Source: Isoetes taiwanensis (Eukaryota > Streptophyta > Lycopodiopsida > Isoetales > Isoetaceae). Taken from it: a stretch of 64,000 nucleotides of DNA. The position numbers and the translations under genes are program-made. Below are positions 25,358 through 36,049 of this stretch, in pieces. How positions within the stretch are numbered: the stretch's first letter is position 1; every line of letters starts with the position of its first letter. The notes under the pieces are model-generated. The model did no database searches, was not told where the DNA came from, and saw only the letters and a list, made by a program, of their open reading frames with translations. The DNA is taken from the NCBI GenBank assembly GCA_021234155.1, contig JAJEKV010000206.1, positions 1,118,001 to 1,182,000 of the forward strand. The letters run 5' to 3'.

Positions 25358-26511
25358 GTAACTGTACAGTTTTTCATATTGCATAATGAAAGTAACTAAA
25401 TCGTAAGTGTTGGTGTTCTTTATAGGAAGCACCTAGCAAGTTTCCGTGGTTCACAATCTAGGAATTGTAGTAGAAGATAGTCGTCCAACTCAAGAAGGTT
25501 TGTTTATTTGCTAAAAATCTTTGCTTCACTACAATTTTTATGCAGTAAGATATTTCAAACCAATTTTGCATTACAGTTGAAGTAACTTAAAAAAAATTCT
25601 TGCTGGCTCTTGATATTATTATATCTCAAGCATACAGTAATGGAGGGAGAAGATTAGGCATGCAAGGCAAAGTATGTGAAATGACTCTGGAAGCTCAATA
25701 TCTTCAGAGGGTTTTCAGAAATCTTGTGATAGAGGAATTGTAGAGGTATTGTCCATCATGTTCTTGATTATTATTTACATCCTGTTCAGGTGTTCGAGAA
25801 CATGTGCTTTATATATCTATTTTCTACCTTTAGTCATTGTAAATTCACTTTCTTACTTTGCAGGAAGCACCTGGCAAGCTCTCAATATTCACATTGCAGG
25901 AATTGTAGTATAAGATACATCATCCAACTCAAGAAGATATATTGCTCGACTAAGTACTGGCCAATGTTTAATGCATTCTGCACAATAATTGTTTGTCAGT
26001 GGATAGTTTTCACCAATTGTATTGGTGGCTGTCAGCCAACCAAAACAGTGAATTTAATGCATTCATTTTTCAGTTTATTTAAACATTCAATGCTGCTATG
26101 AAAATTTTAAACGATTTTCATAGATTCAGAATAGATTGATGACATCAAGGGTGGCAGTTTGACATAAAGACTTTGTTGTGACAAATTTGATTGGCTTTTA
26201 ACATCAAAATTGTGTTTCTTCTTTAATTCTGGTCATGGCAGCCTTCCATGGGCCAACCTTGGAGCCTATGGGGCTGCCACCTTAGCCTTGGTGGTACTAA
26301 TACCCCCATCACTTTGCCACCTAATAAGTTGAGGTGGCATTATCAATTTGGCATGTGACAAATTTTGCCACGTAGGATACCTCGTTGGGCATCTTGCAAT
26401 GTTGTATATATAGCCTTGGAGATGCATATATGGGTGTTAACTTGATTTTGCGCTTAAGTGCACAGCCAATGGACACCCTCCCCTACTGCGGAGTAAGAGA
26501 TTGCATAGAAT
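25358..26511. other. Intergenic; no gene recognised
   Basis: AT-rich DNA left of the gypsy element. It contains a GGCAGCC...GGCTGCC imperfect hairpin near 26240-26280 and no coding motif. Confidence 0.4.
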
Positions 26512-26516
26512 GACTC

Positions 26517-28191
26517 TGTGACGCTCCCTGAACATATACGACCCTCGGCCGTATACATACGGGGAGTTTCCCCTCCCATGGCGACCAACTCGCCATGAAC
26601 AGGGCCCTCCGTCTATTTCGGCCCATCTATAATATGATGCCCGAAAGAAGGACACGAAGGGGTCATTCGGCCCACGCCTTCAGTGGGGCTCCTACGTCGC
26701 GGAAGCGTGAGTACAAGGGTTAGCACACAGTATAAATCACATATAGATAACCACCACGAAGGGTGGCACATCCATCCCAATACCAACGGCAAAGAATATG
26801 CATCTAAACCTAAGAAAACACCCAAACCTCAAGGTTCTACCCCTGCTCGGACTCCAAAGGAGGAACGACCGGTGTAGGGCCTCAAGAGGTCAGCAGACCG
26901 AAGTCTTGGCAAGGCGCTATCGGGCATAGAACATCGGCTAGGGTTGTCCACTCCATCCGCCCCCCTGCACACACTTTGCAGATGGGTCAATTCCACGCTA
27001 TGGCTTCGCTTATAGCCTTCCGGGAGACGCAGTTCTAGGTATCACCCTTTGAGCCTACCTGTGTTCATGACGCCTGGTCCGATGAGGCAGGTCGGGGAAG
27101 CGCCCCTTCCGTAATCACAAGTGGTTCCATGGGTGAGCTAGAGGATACGCGCCGCATCGGACACCCCCCGCATCCCACCGACTTACTCACCCTAAATCTA
27201 CTCAAAGTAGCGGGGATGCCCCATGCGGGTCACACCTCTGCACCTGGGGAGTGTCGGACCCATACCCGCCCGGCCAAGGCCTAGCTTCGGGGCGGCTATT
27301 AGGCCTAGCCCAATTGTAGGAGTCTCGTGAGCCTTTTATGTTCGTGCAAGACCCCACCCCCACTTCACCACTTGTGTTCCTTGTCCGGTGCTAAGCCGGT
27401 CCATAGCATCTAGGACCCCGGTGGGTTCTTGTGCATGTGCCGCATTTAATGGGACTCTATGTATGCCTATCTAGGAGCATACTACAATACATGGCTCAGA
27501 GGTCTCTACCCCCCGTAATTTCCCCCATTTCAGAGTCATACTAGACAAAGAGCTAACAATCCATCCTTTCAAAGCAAAACTAGAATCAAATATAAAGAGA
27601 ACTTACCTTTACAACCAAGGGTTAGTTCCTATGATTGATACACAAAGAGAACAGAGAAACGAACACAACCAAGGCCCAATAGGGGCGCTATCTAGAATTC
27701 ACAGTAGCCACCCACCTGAGTTCTGGCTGGACTCGTTACCATGGGGTGCTTCCATCTCTGGGGTCTTGGGGGTTGAGCTTCTGCTTCACTGGTTCTACTT
27801 GGTATGGGGGCGCTCTGCTTGGTATGATGGCGCTCAACTTGGTATGATGGCGCTCAGCTCCTGCTCCTTCCTTTGGCGAATTGAGGGAGTCAAAACAGGG
27901 ATAGGGATCAGGTTGACAGCCTAATTTGGAAATCCCCATGCTGGCCAATCGATTGGGGCAGGTGGCGCCTTCCCAAAACAGTAATCAATCTAATTAATCC
28001 TATTTAGTCCTTAATTCCCTAAGTTATAGGTTATTATCTTTAATGGTTAAATTAGCATAGCTAATTTAATCCCTTTTAGAGTAACCCCCTAGGTTACAAT
28101 TAGGATCCAATACCCCATGGTGGCGTACTTTTAGGGGGTGACGTGCGTATGGATACGTTACGTATACCGTATGAACACGTGGAACGTCACA
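26517..28191 (-). repeat. 3' LTR of the gypsy element (1,675 bp)
   Basis: Plus-strand ends are TGTGACGCTCC and GGAACGTCACA, an imperfect inverted pair. It is co-linear with 38098-40036 once the SINE there is removed (1,675 against about 1,671 bp). Near 27789-27862 it contains three units of about 21 bases with the core TTGGTATG(A/G)(T/G)GGCGCTC. Confidence 0.95.
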
Positions 28192-28204
28192 TTCTCCCCT
28201 CCTT
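28192..28204 (-). other. Polypurine tract of the gypsy element
   Basis: Read on the minus strand, AAGGAGGGGAGAA directly precedes TGTGACGTTCC, the 3' LTR start. This is the expected plus-strand primer. Bases 28205-28879 between it and the end of pol are non-coding internal sequence. Confidence 0.9.
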
Positions 28205-28879
28205 AAAAATAATGCTGTCCTCAGCATTGGGGTTAGTTGATCGGAGACAGTGACCTGAAGAAAGTGAATAATAAAAAAAACAATATATTGATATTAAAAA
28301 TGTAGTATTAGTATTGGGACAGTAATACATTGAAGTTGAAAATATCAAAGTGCAAGCATCAAAGTGCGTTATACAAACTTATCATCAGATTTAAAACATC
28401 ATGGACGACAAGAATCACATATGTAACAAAACGAATGCGAGAAAGGTTGGGTCATCAGCAACCCTCTTTATGTGGCAGGTCACGAAGTGCTCACTGGCCT
28501 GCACATGTCAATATATCAGTATATCAATAATATAATTAGATTGTGGTTGAAGGGACCACCCCCTATAATTAAAAGAAAAATCTATCTACAAGGGAACCTA
28601 TCATGTCTATGGCTTGCAATTCATTGCGGCATAATTAATGGTTTAGGTCCCCGTATAGCCGAGATGAACGCAGTGTATCCACTAGATGCTTTTCAAGCAA
28701 TGCGCGGTCATGTCAACATCAACAATACACCACGTCCTAGAGAACACAAAGGTGATCTCATCATCGGTTATTATTATAAGATACGATGCATCTACCCCTC
28801 TAGAGCATGATTCCCGGCAAATCGAGCCTTCAAGCTTACCGCCGGGAGCGGGGTTGATAGCATCGTTGATGGTGCGGCC

Positions 28880-30604
28880 CTAAGATTCCCGCATGAAGTC
28901 CGGATAGTGCTTCTCAAGGTCTATCTTCATCACCCAGGTAGCATCCTCAACCGGTAAGTGCTTCCACTTGACCAAGTATTGTAACATTTGAGTTCTTCTG
29001 GTCTGTTTGTAAGCTCGATCAAGAAGAGTTTCAGGCACTATTTCCAGCTGCTCTTCGGTCATTTCTAGGAGGGTTGGGGTATCCAAAACCTCCTCTGGAT
29101 CAGGGGTGTGTTGTTTCAGAAGACTCACGTGGAAGACCTTGTGGATCTTCAAGCGGGGCGGCAAGTCTAAGCGATATGCCTGCTCTCCAACGCGTTCAGT
29201 AATCTTGAACGGCCCAGCCCATCTGGGTGCCAACTTCTTACAGTTACCAATTTTAAGTTTGGCTTGTTTTACTTTGATCTTAAGCCAAACTGATTCGCCC
29301 ACCTGGAAGACTCGTGGGGTTCGGTGTTTATCCGCTAGACTTTTCTGACGACTGCGCGCCGCCAACAAGTAACCACGAACATCTTCAACCAAGGCCTGCA
29401 TTTCTAAAAGGAGTTGTTGAGAGACCTCCACTTTAGAAACAGGGTTATGCCATGTGTCTGGAGTAAGACATTGATAGCCATAATTTATCATGAAGGGAGA
29501 CATCCTGGAAGACTCCTGCTTCGTACTGTTATAGGCGAACTCTACCAAATAAATATAATCCGCCCATTGTGACTGTTTACTCCATACATAGCTTCGCAGC
29601 ATATCTTCGATAATGCGATTGATACGTTCTGTCTGACCATCTGTCTGAGGATGGTATGCTGTACTCATAGCAAGCTTGGTCTGGATGGTGGCGAAGAAGT
29701 CTTTCCAGAATGCACTTACAAATTTAGGATCTCTGTCTGATACAATTACTCTTGGCATCCCATGCAACCTGAAAATCTCTTTTGCAAATAGCAAGGCGGT
29801 GTCGAAGGCGGTGTCCGTGGTTCGACATGGCAAGAAATGGGCCATCTTTGACAATTTGTCGACCACTACCATTAATGCATCATATCCACGGAGAGTACGT
29901 GGAAGGCCCACAATGAAGTCCATGGTTATCACTTCCCACTTGGCGTTGGGCACATCCAAAGGTTGCAACTCTCCTGGAACTCTTAATTGCTCAGCCTTAG
30001 TTTGTTGACACACCTGACACTGCTTGATGTACTTAGCAATATCCTTCTTCATTGAAGGCCAAAAATAGCTGGAGCGGATCTTAAAGTAAGTTTTCATAAA
30101 ACCCGCATGTCCCGCTATAGGGCTGTTGTGTGTGTCATGCAGAATTAGCTTGCGGACCCCTGAAGTCTCAGGAACACACAACTTATCCTTGTGATATAAT
30201 AAGTTGCCCTCTTTCTTATATGAACGGAAAACTTCACGTTCTTTATCTGTACGTGCTTCTTTACCCAAACTCCCCCAAACATCACGAAATTCGGGATCTG
30301 TGGCCAGGGTCTGTTCTATCTGTTTCCCAAACTCGCTGGTGAGTGTGGAAATGGCGTTACAATGGGTTCGGGTTATCAAAGGATGGCGTGACAAGGCATC
30401 CGCAACCACATTGTGCTTCCCTGGCTTGTACATAATCTCGAAGTCGTATTCCTCGAGGAATTCCATCCATCTTCTCTGACGGAGATTGAGATTTGGCTGG
30501 GTGGATAGATAGCGGAGACTCTGATGATCCGTATCCAGCTGAAACTTTCTACCGAGAAGGTAGTGTCTCCAAATACGGAGAGCACGGACAACTGCCAGTA
30601 ACTC
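28880..30604 (-). CDS. Gypsy pol, second part: RNase H end, integrase and chromodomain
   Basis: The frame stays open from just after a nonsense codon at 30605-30607 to the TAG at 28880. It shows the end of RNase H (VVADALSRHP), the HHCC zinc finger (HDTHNSPIAGHAG ... CQVCQQTK) and the catalytic core with MDFIVGLP, SDRDPKF and PQTDGQTERINR (the D, D and E triad). The GPY/F-like module follows (WAGPFKITERVGEQAYRLDL), then a chromodomain ending YLVKWKHLPVEDATW. In this family the chromodomain is thought to steer integration to histone-marked chromatin. Length and motifs are normal for a chromovirus integrase, so this part is intact. Confidence 0.95.
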   Translation of the reverse strand, partial: ELLAVVRALRIWRHYLLGRKFQLDTDHQSLRYLSTQPNLNLRQRRWMEFLEEYDFEIMYKPGKHNVVADALSRHPLITRTHCNAISTLTSEFGKQIEQTLATDPEFRDVWGSLGKEARTDKEREVFRSYKKEGNLLYHKDKLCVPETSGVRKLILHDTHNSPIAGHAGFMKTYFKIRSSYFWPSMKKDIAKYIKQCQVCQQTKAEQLRVPGELQPLDVPNAKWEVITMDFIVGLPRTLRGYDALMVVVDKLSKMAHFLPCRTTDTAFDTALLFAKEIFRLHGMPRVIVSDRDPKFVSAFWKDFFATIQTKLAMSTAYHPQTDGQTERINRIIEDMLRSYVWSKQSQWADYIYLVEFAYNSTKQESSRMSPFMINYGYQCLTPDTWHNPVSKVEVSQQLLLEMQALVEDVRGYLLAARSRQKSLADKHRTPRVFQVGESVWLKIKVKQAKLKIGNCKKLAPRWAGPFKITERVGEQAYRLDLPPRLKIHKVFHVSLLKQHTPDPEEVLDTPTLLEMTEEQLEIVPETLLDRAYKQTRRTQMLQYLVKWKHLPVEDATWVMKIDLEKHYPDFMRES

Positions 30605-31930
30605 CTAATCATGGGTAGGATATCGCTGCTCTGCGTCGTTCATCTTCTTTGAATCGTAGGCAACAACTCTCCCCTCCTGCATTAGCACTCCACCGGTAGC
30701 TATCTTACTAGCATCCGTGGCCACTAGTTTATCCTTTTCAGGATCGGGCAAAGTGAGGACCGGTGCAGATGTTAAAGCATCCTTGAGCTTCTGGAAGCCG
30801 ACCTGGACTTTTGCTTTCCAATGTTCCATCCAATCCTTCACTTTCTCATGCTTTGTGAGATTAGTAAGAGGTGCGGCAATTGTTGCAAAATCCTTAACAA
30901 ATTTCCGATAATACCCTGCGAGTCCCAAGAAACTTCGGACTTCTGAAACATTACCTGGAATAGGCCAATCCTTTACTGCTTCTATCTTGGCTGGATCGGT
31001 AGCAATTCCCTCTGCTGAGATAATATGCCCCAAGTCGACCTTGGGAGTGGCGAACTTGCATTTAGAGAACTTGGCGAAGAGCTGATGACGTCTTAGCTTC
31101 TGTAAAGCCAGTCGAAGATGTTGTTCATGTTGCTGCAGGGTTTTACTATAGATGAGAATGTCGTCAAAGAAAATAACAACAAAGTCATCTAAGTATTGGC
31201 GGAAGATGTCATTCATCAACCGCATGAATGTTGCAGGGGCATTGGTTAACCCAAAAGGCATAACGGTGAACTCATAATGCCCATATCTGGTGCGAAATGC
31301 AGATTTATGAATGTCCTCCTCCTTTATCCGTATTTGATGGTACCCGGAGCGTAAATCAATCTTTGAGAAATATTTGGCTCCTTGTAACTGGTCCATGAGA
31401 TCATCTGCCCTAGGCAAAGCATAGCGATTCTTGATGGTATGCTTATTGAGTTGCCTATAATCAATACACATCCTCAAGGAGCCATCTTTCTTCTTGACAA
31501 AAAGAATAGGAGCGCCAAATGGTGAAACACTAGGCCGAATAAAACCTAGGTTTAGTAACTCCTGAAGTTGTTTCTTAAGCTCTGCCAACTCGGGAGGACT
31601 CATTCGGTAGGGGGCCTTACTGGTAGGCTTAGTACCTGGTTCTAGAGCTATCTCACATTCTACTCCTCTGAAAGGAGGAAGCTTGTGGATCTCATCTGGA
31701 AAAAGATCGCTAAATTCTCGAAGAAGGGTGGCAATGTCTTGTGGCAAGGTATCGATTACCTGCTTCTGCTTAGTGTCAGACTCAATGGAGTCAAGTGTAA
31801 TGAGGCAAAGAAGTTCATTCCTGCGTATAGCTTTTTCTAACTGCTTGATTGACATAGACTGCATAACAGAGTGGAATGGATCACCTTTTATTGTTACGCG
31901 TGCTCCATTAGCGGCGTTGAAGGTAACCTC
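30605..31930 (-). pseudogene. Gypsy pol, first part: reverse transcriptase and RNase H
   Basis: The RT carries [75 protein letters not shown] and the catalytic FFDDILIYS. RNase H begins [19 protein letters not shown]. The frame ends RYPTHD-TAG where the family has H-D-Q-E-L-L-A, so the stop is best read as a CAG to TAG change; the next frame (ELLAVVRALR) continues in phase. Upstream, the frame is open to about 31930, where a one-base shift separates it from the protease frame. Confidence 0.93.
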
Positions 31931-32260
31931 GTTTCATAGCCTATGTTGGCCCTCGCAGATGCCAAAAACTCCATACCAACAATAAGATCATACTTGCCAA
32001 TGTCCATTAACTCGGCACCTAAGGCAACTGGTGCACCTGGCAACTGCATCTTAAGGTTAATGCGGCGGCCATGCGTGTGCCTGATCTTACCACTGGCTAA
32101 TGTGACTGGCTTAGGTCGGGATCTCAACGTTTCAAGCTGCAATACCTGGGCCATTCTAGGAGAAGCAAAATTATGCGCATTACCCGTATCCATCAAAATT
32201 ATGAAAGGCTTACTGTCTACTTGGCCTATTGTAGAAATAATGTAAGGTGACTTTTCGGCG
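31894..32260 (-). pseudogene. Gypsy aspartic protease
   Basis: The active-site triad appears as MDTGNAHNF (D-T-G, common variant D-S-G-A-S-H-N-F), followed by a typical flap region and LMDIGKYDLIVGMEFLA. It sits directly before RT, as in all Ty3/gypsy elements. A one-base shift near 31930 prevents read-through into RT (the RT frame resumes [17 protein letters not shown]). Confidence 0.88.
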
Positions 32261-32299
32261 TTACCCGATTTCTATGGTGGCAAGAATATGAGACGACCG

Positions 32300-33571
32300 T
32301 GAATGTACTCGGGGAGCCTCGTCCCCGAAAAGTGATTGACTCCGATCTTCCCAATCGAGGTCGGCCATGGCTAGTTGGGCGTCAAGCGTGGACGTAAGGG
32401 CAGTGCATATAATGCCCGGTCGCATACACCGTAATATGCCTTATCCTTTCAGAATCGATCTCGGCCTCTTTAGGAATAGATCGAAGAGATTCGAACTTCC
32501 TTGCCAACACCGGTGGGTTTGTCGGGGCATGTTGAAGGTGACTTTCTTTTCCCGGGCGACCGTAGGAGTTCTGGCACGAGAGGGCCCCGGACCGGGTGAG
32601 CGGGGTTTATATGGTGTGGACGGCCGTGGGCTGCGAGTAAGGAGCGTGTCGTGGATACCGGTTCCTTGGTGTGTCCTCTTCGAGGCTTAATGCCTTAGCC
32701 TCCGCCAAGCTCGATTTTGGGTCTATGGCCTTGACCATTCGCTTAATGGATGGGGCCAACCCTTCAATGTACCCTCTACCGCCCTCTTCTCATTCATCCT
32801 CGGTACATACAACCTCAGCGCATGAATTCATCGATTGTAGGCCTGAACCGACATGCCCTTCTCGCTCTAACCTATAAAAGGTGCGGATCTGTTGGCATTT
32901 GTGCGCCACGAGGCACGTAATGCGATTTAAAAGCCTTGGCTTAACTTCTTGAACTTGCACCGCTCCCCGCCCAAGTGCTTGGCTCGCATAACCCTTCCAC
33001 CAAATACGGGCAGCTCGTAGAAGGTTGGTGGTGGCAACCTTTCCCGTATCCTTCTCCGTCATTCCATAGGACTTGCCAAACTCCTTCATCTCATCCAACG
33101 GGATTCTCGTGATTCGGGCCGCCTCGGATTTCCCATCAAAACCGGGCCAATTTTTTGTTCTTCCATATACTAGTTATAGCTGTATCAACGGTTTTACGGT
33201 ATTCCTTATCCTTACGCTTCGCATGGTTACTGACTGATAGCGAAGACCCAGAAGACACCGAAGTGGTTGAGTGTGAGGAAGTGGCGCTATCCTTAGAGGA
33301 ACTTCGGTGACTTTTTTAGCATGAGGCCTCCTTGGATGTGCATGGGACTGGCCCGTGGGGGAGATGGTCAAGCAGTGTGTGGACTCAATGATCGCGGAGG
33401 TAATTCCGGTCCGTCCTCCTGGGTTTGTTGCGGTGGGTTGGCATGCAGTACATAGGCCTGTAATTCGCCGAGCTGCCTTTTCATTAAGATCAATTCCTGT
33501 TCAGGTGTCAGCCTACTGGCGTTGGAGGGTGTTTGCCAGGCGGCGTTACGTGCACCGTCTATAGCGAGCAT
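32300..33571 (-). pseudogene. Gypsy gag, frameshifted
   Basis: The start at 33571 reads MLAIDGARNAAWQTPSNASR, then a likely coiled coil (LTPEQELILMKRQLGELQAYV) to a stop at 33368. Other frames continue the protein: KDKEYRKTVDTAITSIWKNK near 33180, then LDEMKEFGKSYGMTEKD, RAARIWWKGYASQALG and VQVQEVKPRLLNRI in 33098-32790. Tryptophans and the Q-I-R-T-F-Y-R-L-E stretch match the capsid domain of plant chromoviruses. At least two frame breaks are needed to join these parts. I did not find a clear CCHC knuckle in the remaining 500 bases. Confidence 0.75.
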
Positions 33572-33808
33572 TCATGAAAGTATAAGCAGATTTACAGTAA
33601 TGTAGAATTCCTTTGAGATAACATTTGGTGACAGTGACAAGAGAATATCCAAACAAAACTAATGTTTTATTTCATTCAAGTTGAGTACAACAACAAGTTG
33701 ATTGGTACATGGGTGGGTACAAAAGGAGGTAAAATACAGTGGAAGTTTTAAAGTTCTACTCGCACACAGCGTAACAGCAACAAAAAAACGTAATTGGAGA
33801 GACCAGGC

Positions 33809-34300
33809 CTAGGGGTTCGCGAAGGGGTATAGGATCGCGTAACGAACACTCTCCCGTACAGCTCTAACGAGCTTATAACGTGCCCAGGCTTGGACAATCA
33901 CTGGTTGGTATTCCCACATTGGGCTAACAATGAGAAGATTGAAAAGCCTCCGCAGAGCATAGAAGAGTTGCCAAAGGTGGTCGTTGGCGTCCTCGAAAGC
34001 CTCGTGCCTGCTCATACTCCAATAGTCCCAGGTACGGCACAGGGTCAGCTTCAGGTCCTCGAAAGCTCTGTCCCTAAGGATGTTAACTATCTCCAACCCT
34101 TTATCGGGATCATAGGGTTCTCCTGGTGGCGGAGGTTCCATCTCGTAGCCTTCATCCCACTCTGGATATTCACCATATCTCTGGCCATAGTCCTGCTCTG
34201 GCGGTCCGGGATCATCCCTCCTAACCATGTCGGTAATCCTCTCCTCATATTCCCAAAGGGTCTCTTCTGCAAGATAGTTGGAATGAAGAGGACGTCATGA
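33809..34300 (-). CDS. Gypsy accessory ORF-C, about 139-160 codons, unknown
   Basis: From the ATG at 34228 (MVRRDDPGPPEQDYGQRYGE) the frame runs 139 codons to TAG. An acidic, proline-rich head is followed by a probably helical tail rich in W, R and L (WQLFYALRRLFNLLIV). The frame is open further upstream (EETLWEYEERITD) to a CTTGCAG that could be a splice acceptor near 34291, so it may be a downstream exon joined to ORF-B. It is not a known gag, pol or env domain. Confidence 0.6.
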
Positions 34301-34447
34301 AAAAAAAACAATTTACTTATACTTATCAAGACAGTAACTGTATTTAGTAAAGAAATAAGGTACATCATATTATAACATGGCTAAGATATTTGCCAATCCA
34401 AAATCCCACAATCACACGCAATATAAAAAATGCGTAGCACAATTAGT

Positions 34448-35848
34448 TTAGGAGCTAGGTCCTCCCTCTTCATCCGTGGCCCGAGGAGGTGGTGGAGGCG
34501 GTCGGTGTCGCAGCAGAGTCACCCCGGGGTCTACTGTGGCAGCTGCAATAGATGCAACCTCCGGTGGATAGGCAATGGCCAATGGGGCTGCCGTGAGGAG
34601 CTTCATGCTCATCCAAGGCGCAATATCCTGACCCAAGGCCGTCAGGGCAAGATCCCGTCGCACGAGCACATAAGTAAACGTACAATAGGGAAGCTTCTTG
34701 TGGCCGGCCAGTGTAGAGAGGGCATGGAGAGCCCACCATGAAGCTTCAGCCTCTGGCCCTAGATCTCGGGCTATAAAAAGGACTTGCCCCTGTCGGAAGG
34801 CTGACAAAAAGAAACGGGTGAGGTGGTTGCCCAGCACCTTCCCTTGCGGGGTCTCGGATGTAGCCACTTCCTTATCCAAGTCCATGGGGACTTCTTCCTC
34901 CCTAAGTTCCTGTTGCTCCTCCTTCTTATGCGCAGGATTATGATATAAATCCTCTCCATCGTCATCTGAGTCGGAGGGGACCTCAATCATGTTAATGTTT
35001 GGGACGTGAGGTCCCATAGCCGTGAAGGCATCCGGTGAAGACTGCGAGGCCGGCTCCTGCATCACGAAGTCCCGAAGACGTAATAGAGTCTCTGCCGGCT
35101 CTATGGTCTCTTGGCGGAACTGGAGCAGCTGCTGCACCTCTGGAGGAAGCTCAGTAGAAGTGAAGTCAATAAAATCGTCCATGCAGTACTCCGCAAGCTC
35201 ATAAAGTACATGGTCTTTGCGCTTGCGCCGAAATCCGGCCACCATGTGATACGTCCAGATAATATCATCCAAGAGAAGGTACTCTTGCCCTTGGTGATAG
35301 ATAACTGGAAGGCCGTCTAATCCTGACAAGCCTATAGCTTGTTCACGGGGCGGTGGCAACTCCTCCGCTAACTGTTTCCAACGGGCGAAGTCGCCCATTC
35401 CTATATGCTCGTCTTTCCCCTCCTCGGAAGACTCTGGCAGTTTGCCTTTTTCTACAGGCAAAGTTTCATCCTCGACATATTGGTCCATGAGGATGGCTAG
35501 GGCGAAAGTAACTTCCAGATATTGCCGCCCCTGATGCTGGACCACAGGCAAGTGTTTACCCCATCGGAGCTTCCCCTTCAGGACATCATAAGCATGGGTG
35601 TCCCCGCCTAACATCTCCCGTACTACCTCCCGCTCCAGATACAGCTGGGGAGGATCCCCGAAAGGAATACACAGAGGAAGCATTTCCTCCATATAGAAGT
35701 CGAAGAATCCGGCGTAATCCGGGTGCCTCTGCATATTGGCGAGGAGGTCTAGGCGTTGGCATAGGAAAGGTCGCAGCAGGCCGAAAGGGACTTGCGGATC
35801 CCATTGCTCTCCGTCATGGTACCAAGCAACAAGGTCGGCGGCAGCCAT
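34448..35848 (-). CDS. Gypsy accessory ORF-B, 466 aa, unknown function
   Basis: An uninterrupted frame starts MAAADLVAWYHDGEQWDPQV and ends DEEGGPSS. A motif appears twice: LPVVQHQGRQYLEV (about residue 100) and LPVIYHQGQEYLLLDD (about residue 180), suggesting an internal domain duplication. A basic patch (FRRKRKDH) follows the second. A strongly acidic stretch (SDSDDDGED ... KEEQQELREEEVPMDLDKE, about residues 300-340) precedes a last region of about 120 residues ending in a proline run. No RT, gag, env or known chaperone domain is recognised. It lies between the H3-like ORF and ORF-C. Its intactness in an otherwise broken copy suggests either recent insertion or a lucky escape. Confidence 0.7.
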   Translation of the reverse strand: MAAADLVAWYHDGEQWDPQVPFGLLRPFLCQRLDLLANMQRHPDYAGFFDFYMEEMLPLCIPFGDPPQLYLEREVVREMLGGDTHAYDVLKGKLRWGKHLPVVQHQGRQYLEVTFALAILMDQYVEDETLPVEKGKLPESSEEGKDEHIGMGDFARWKQLAEELPPPREQAIGLSGLDGLPVIYHQGQEYLLLDDIIWTYHMVAGFRRKRKDHVLYELAEYCMDDFIDFTSTELPPEVQQLLQFRQETIEPAETLLRLRDFVMQEPASQSSPDAFTAMGPHVPNINMIEVPSDSDDDGEDLYHNPAHKKEEQQELREEEVPMDLDKEVATSETPQGKVLGNHLTRFFLSAFRQGQVLFIARDLGPEAEASWWALHALSTLAGHKKLPYCTFTYVLVRRDLALTALGQDIAPWMSMKLLTAAPLAIAYPPEVASIAAATVDPGVTLLRHRPPPPPPRATDEEGGPSS

Positions 35849-36049
35849 GGCGCTAGAAGGGAGGAGAGAGGAAAAGAAGCATCTGAAATGAACTTTAAAA
35901 GTCCCCTTTTTTTTTAACTCCTTTTATTGAGGCTGACGTCAGCATTGGGTTTCATATTTAACATAAAATAATTAAGCTGTTAATACAAAATAAAAGTTTT
36001 TATTAAATATCACAAGAAAATATTTACAATGCGGAGTCCCGCAAAGATG

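Noticed and set aside
28192-28880. A CRISPR-like or satellite array in the repeats of this window
   Set aside because: All repeats found are tandem duplications, LTRs or transposon ends; none shows regularly spaced identical units with unique spacers.
34448-34986. Plus- and minus-strand open frames overlapping ORF-B
   Set aside because: They are shadows of the GC-rich 466-codon frame and contain no motif.
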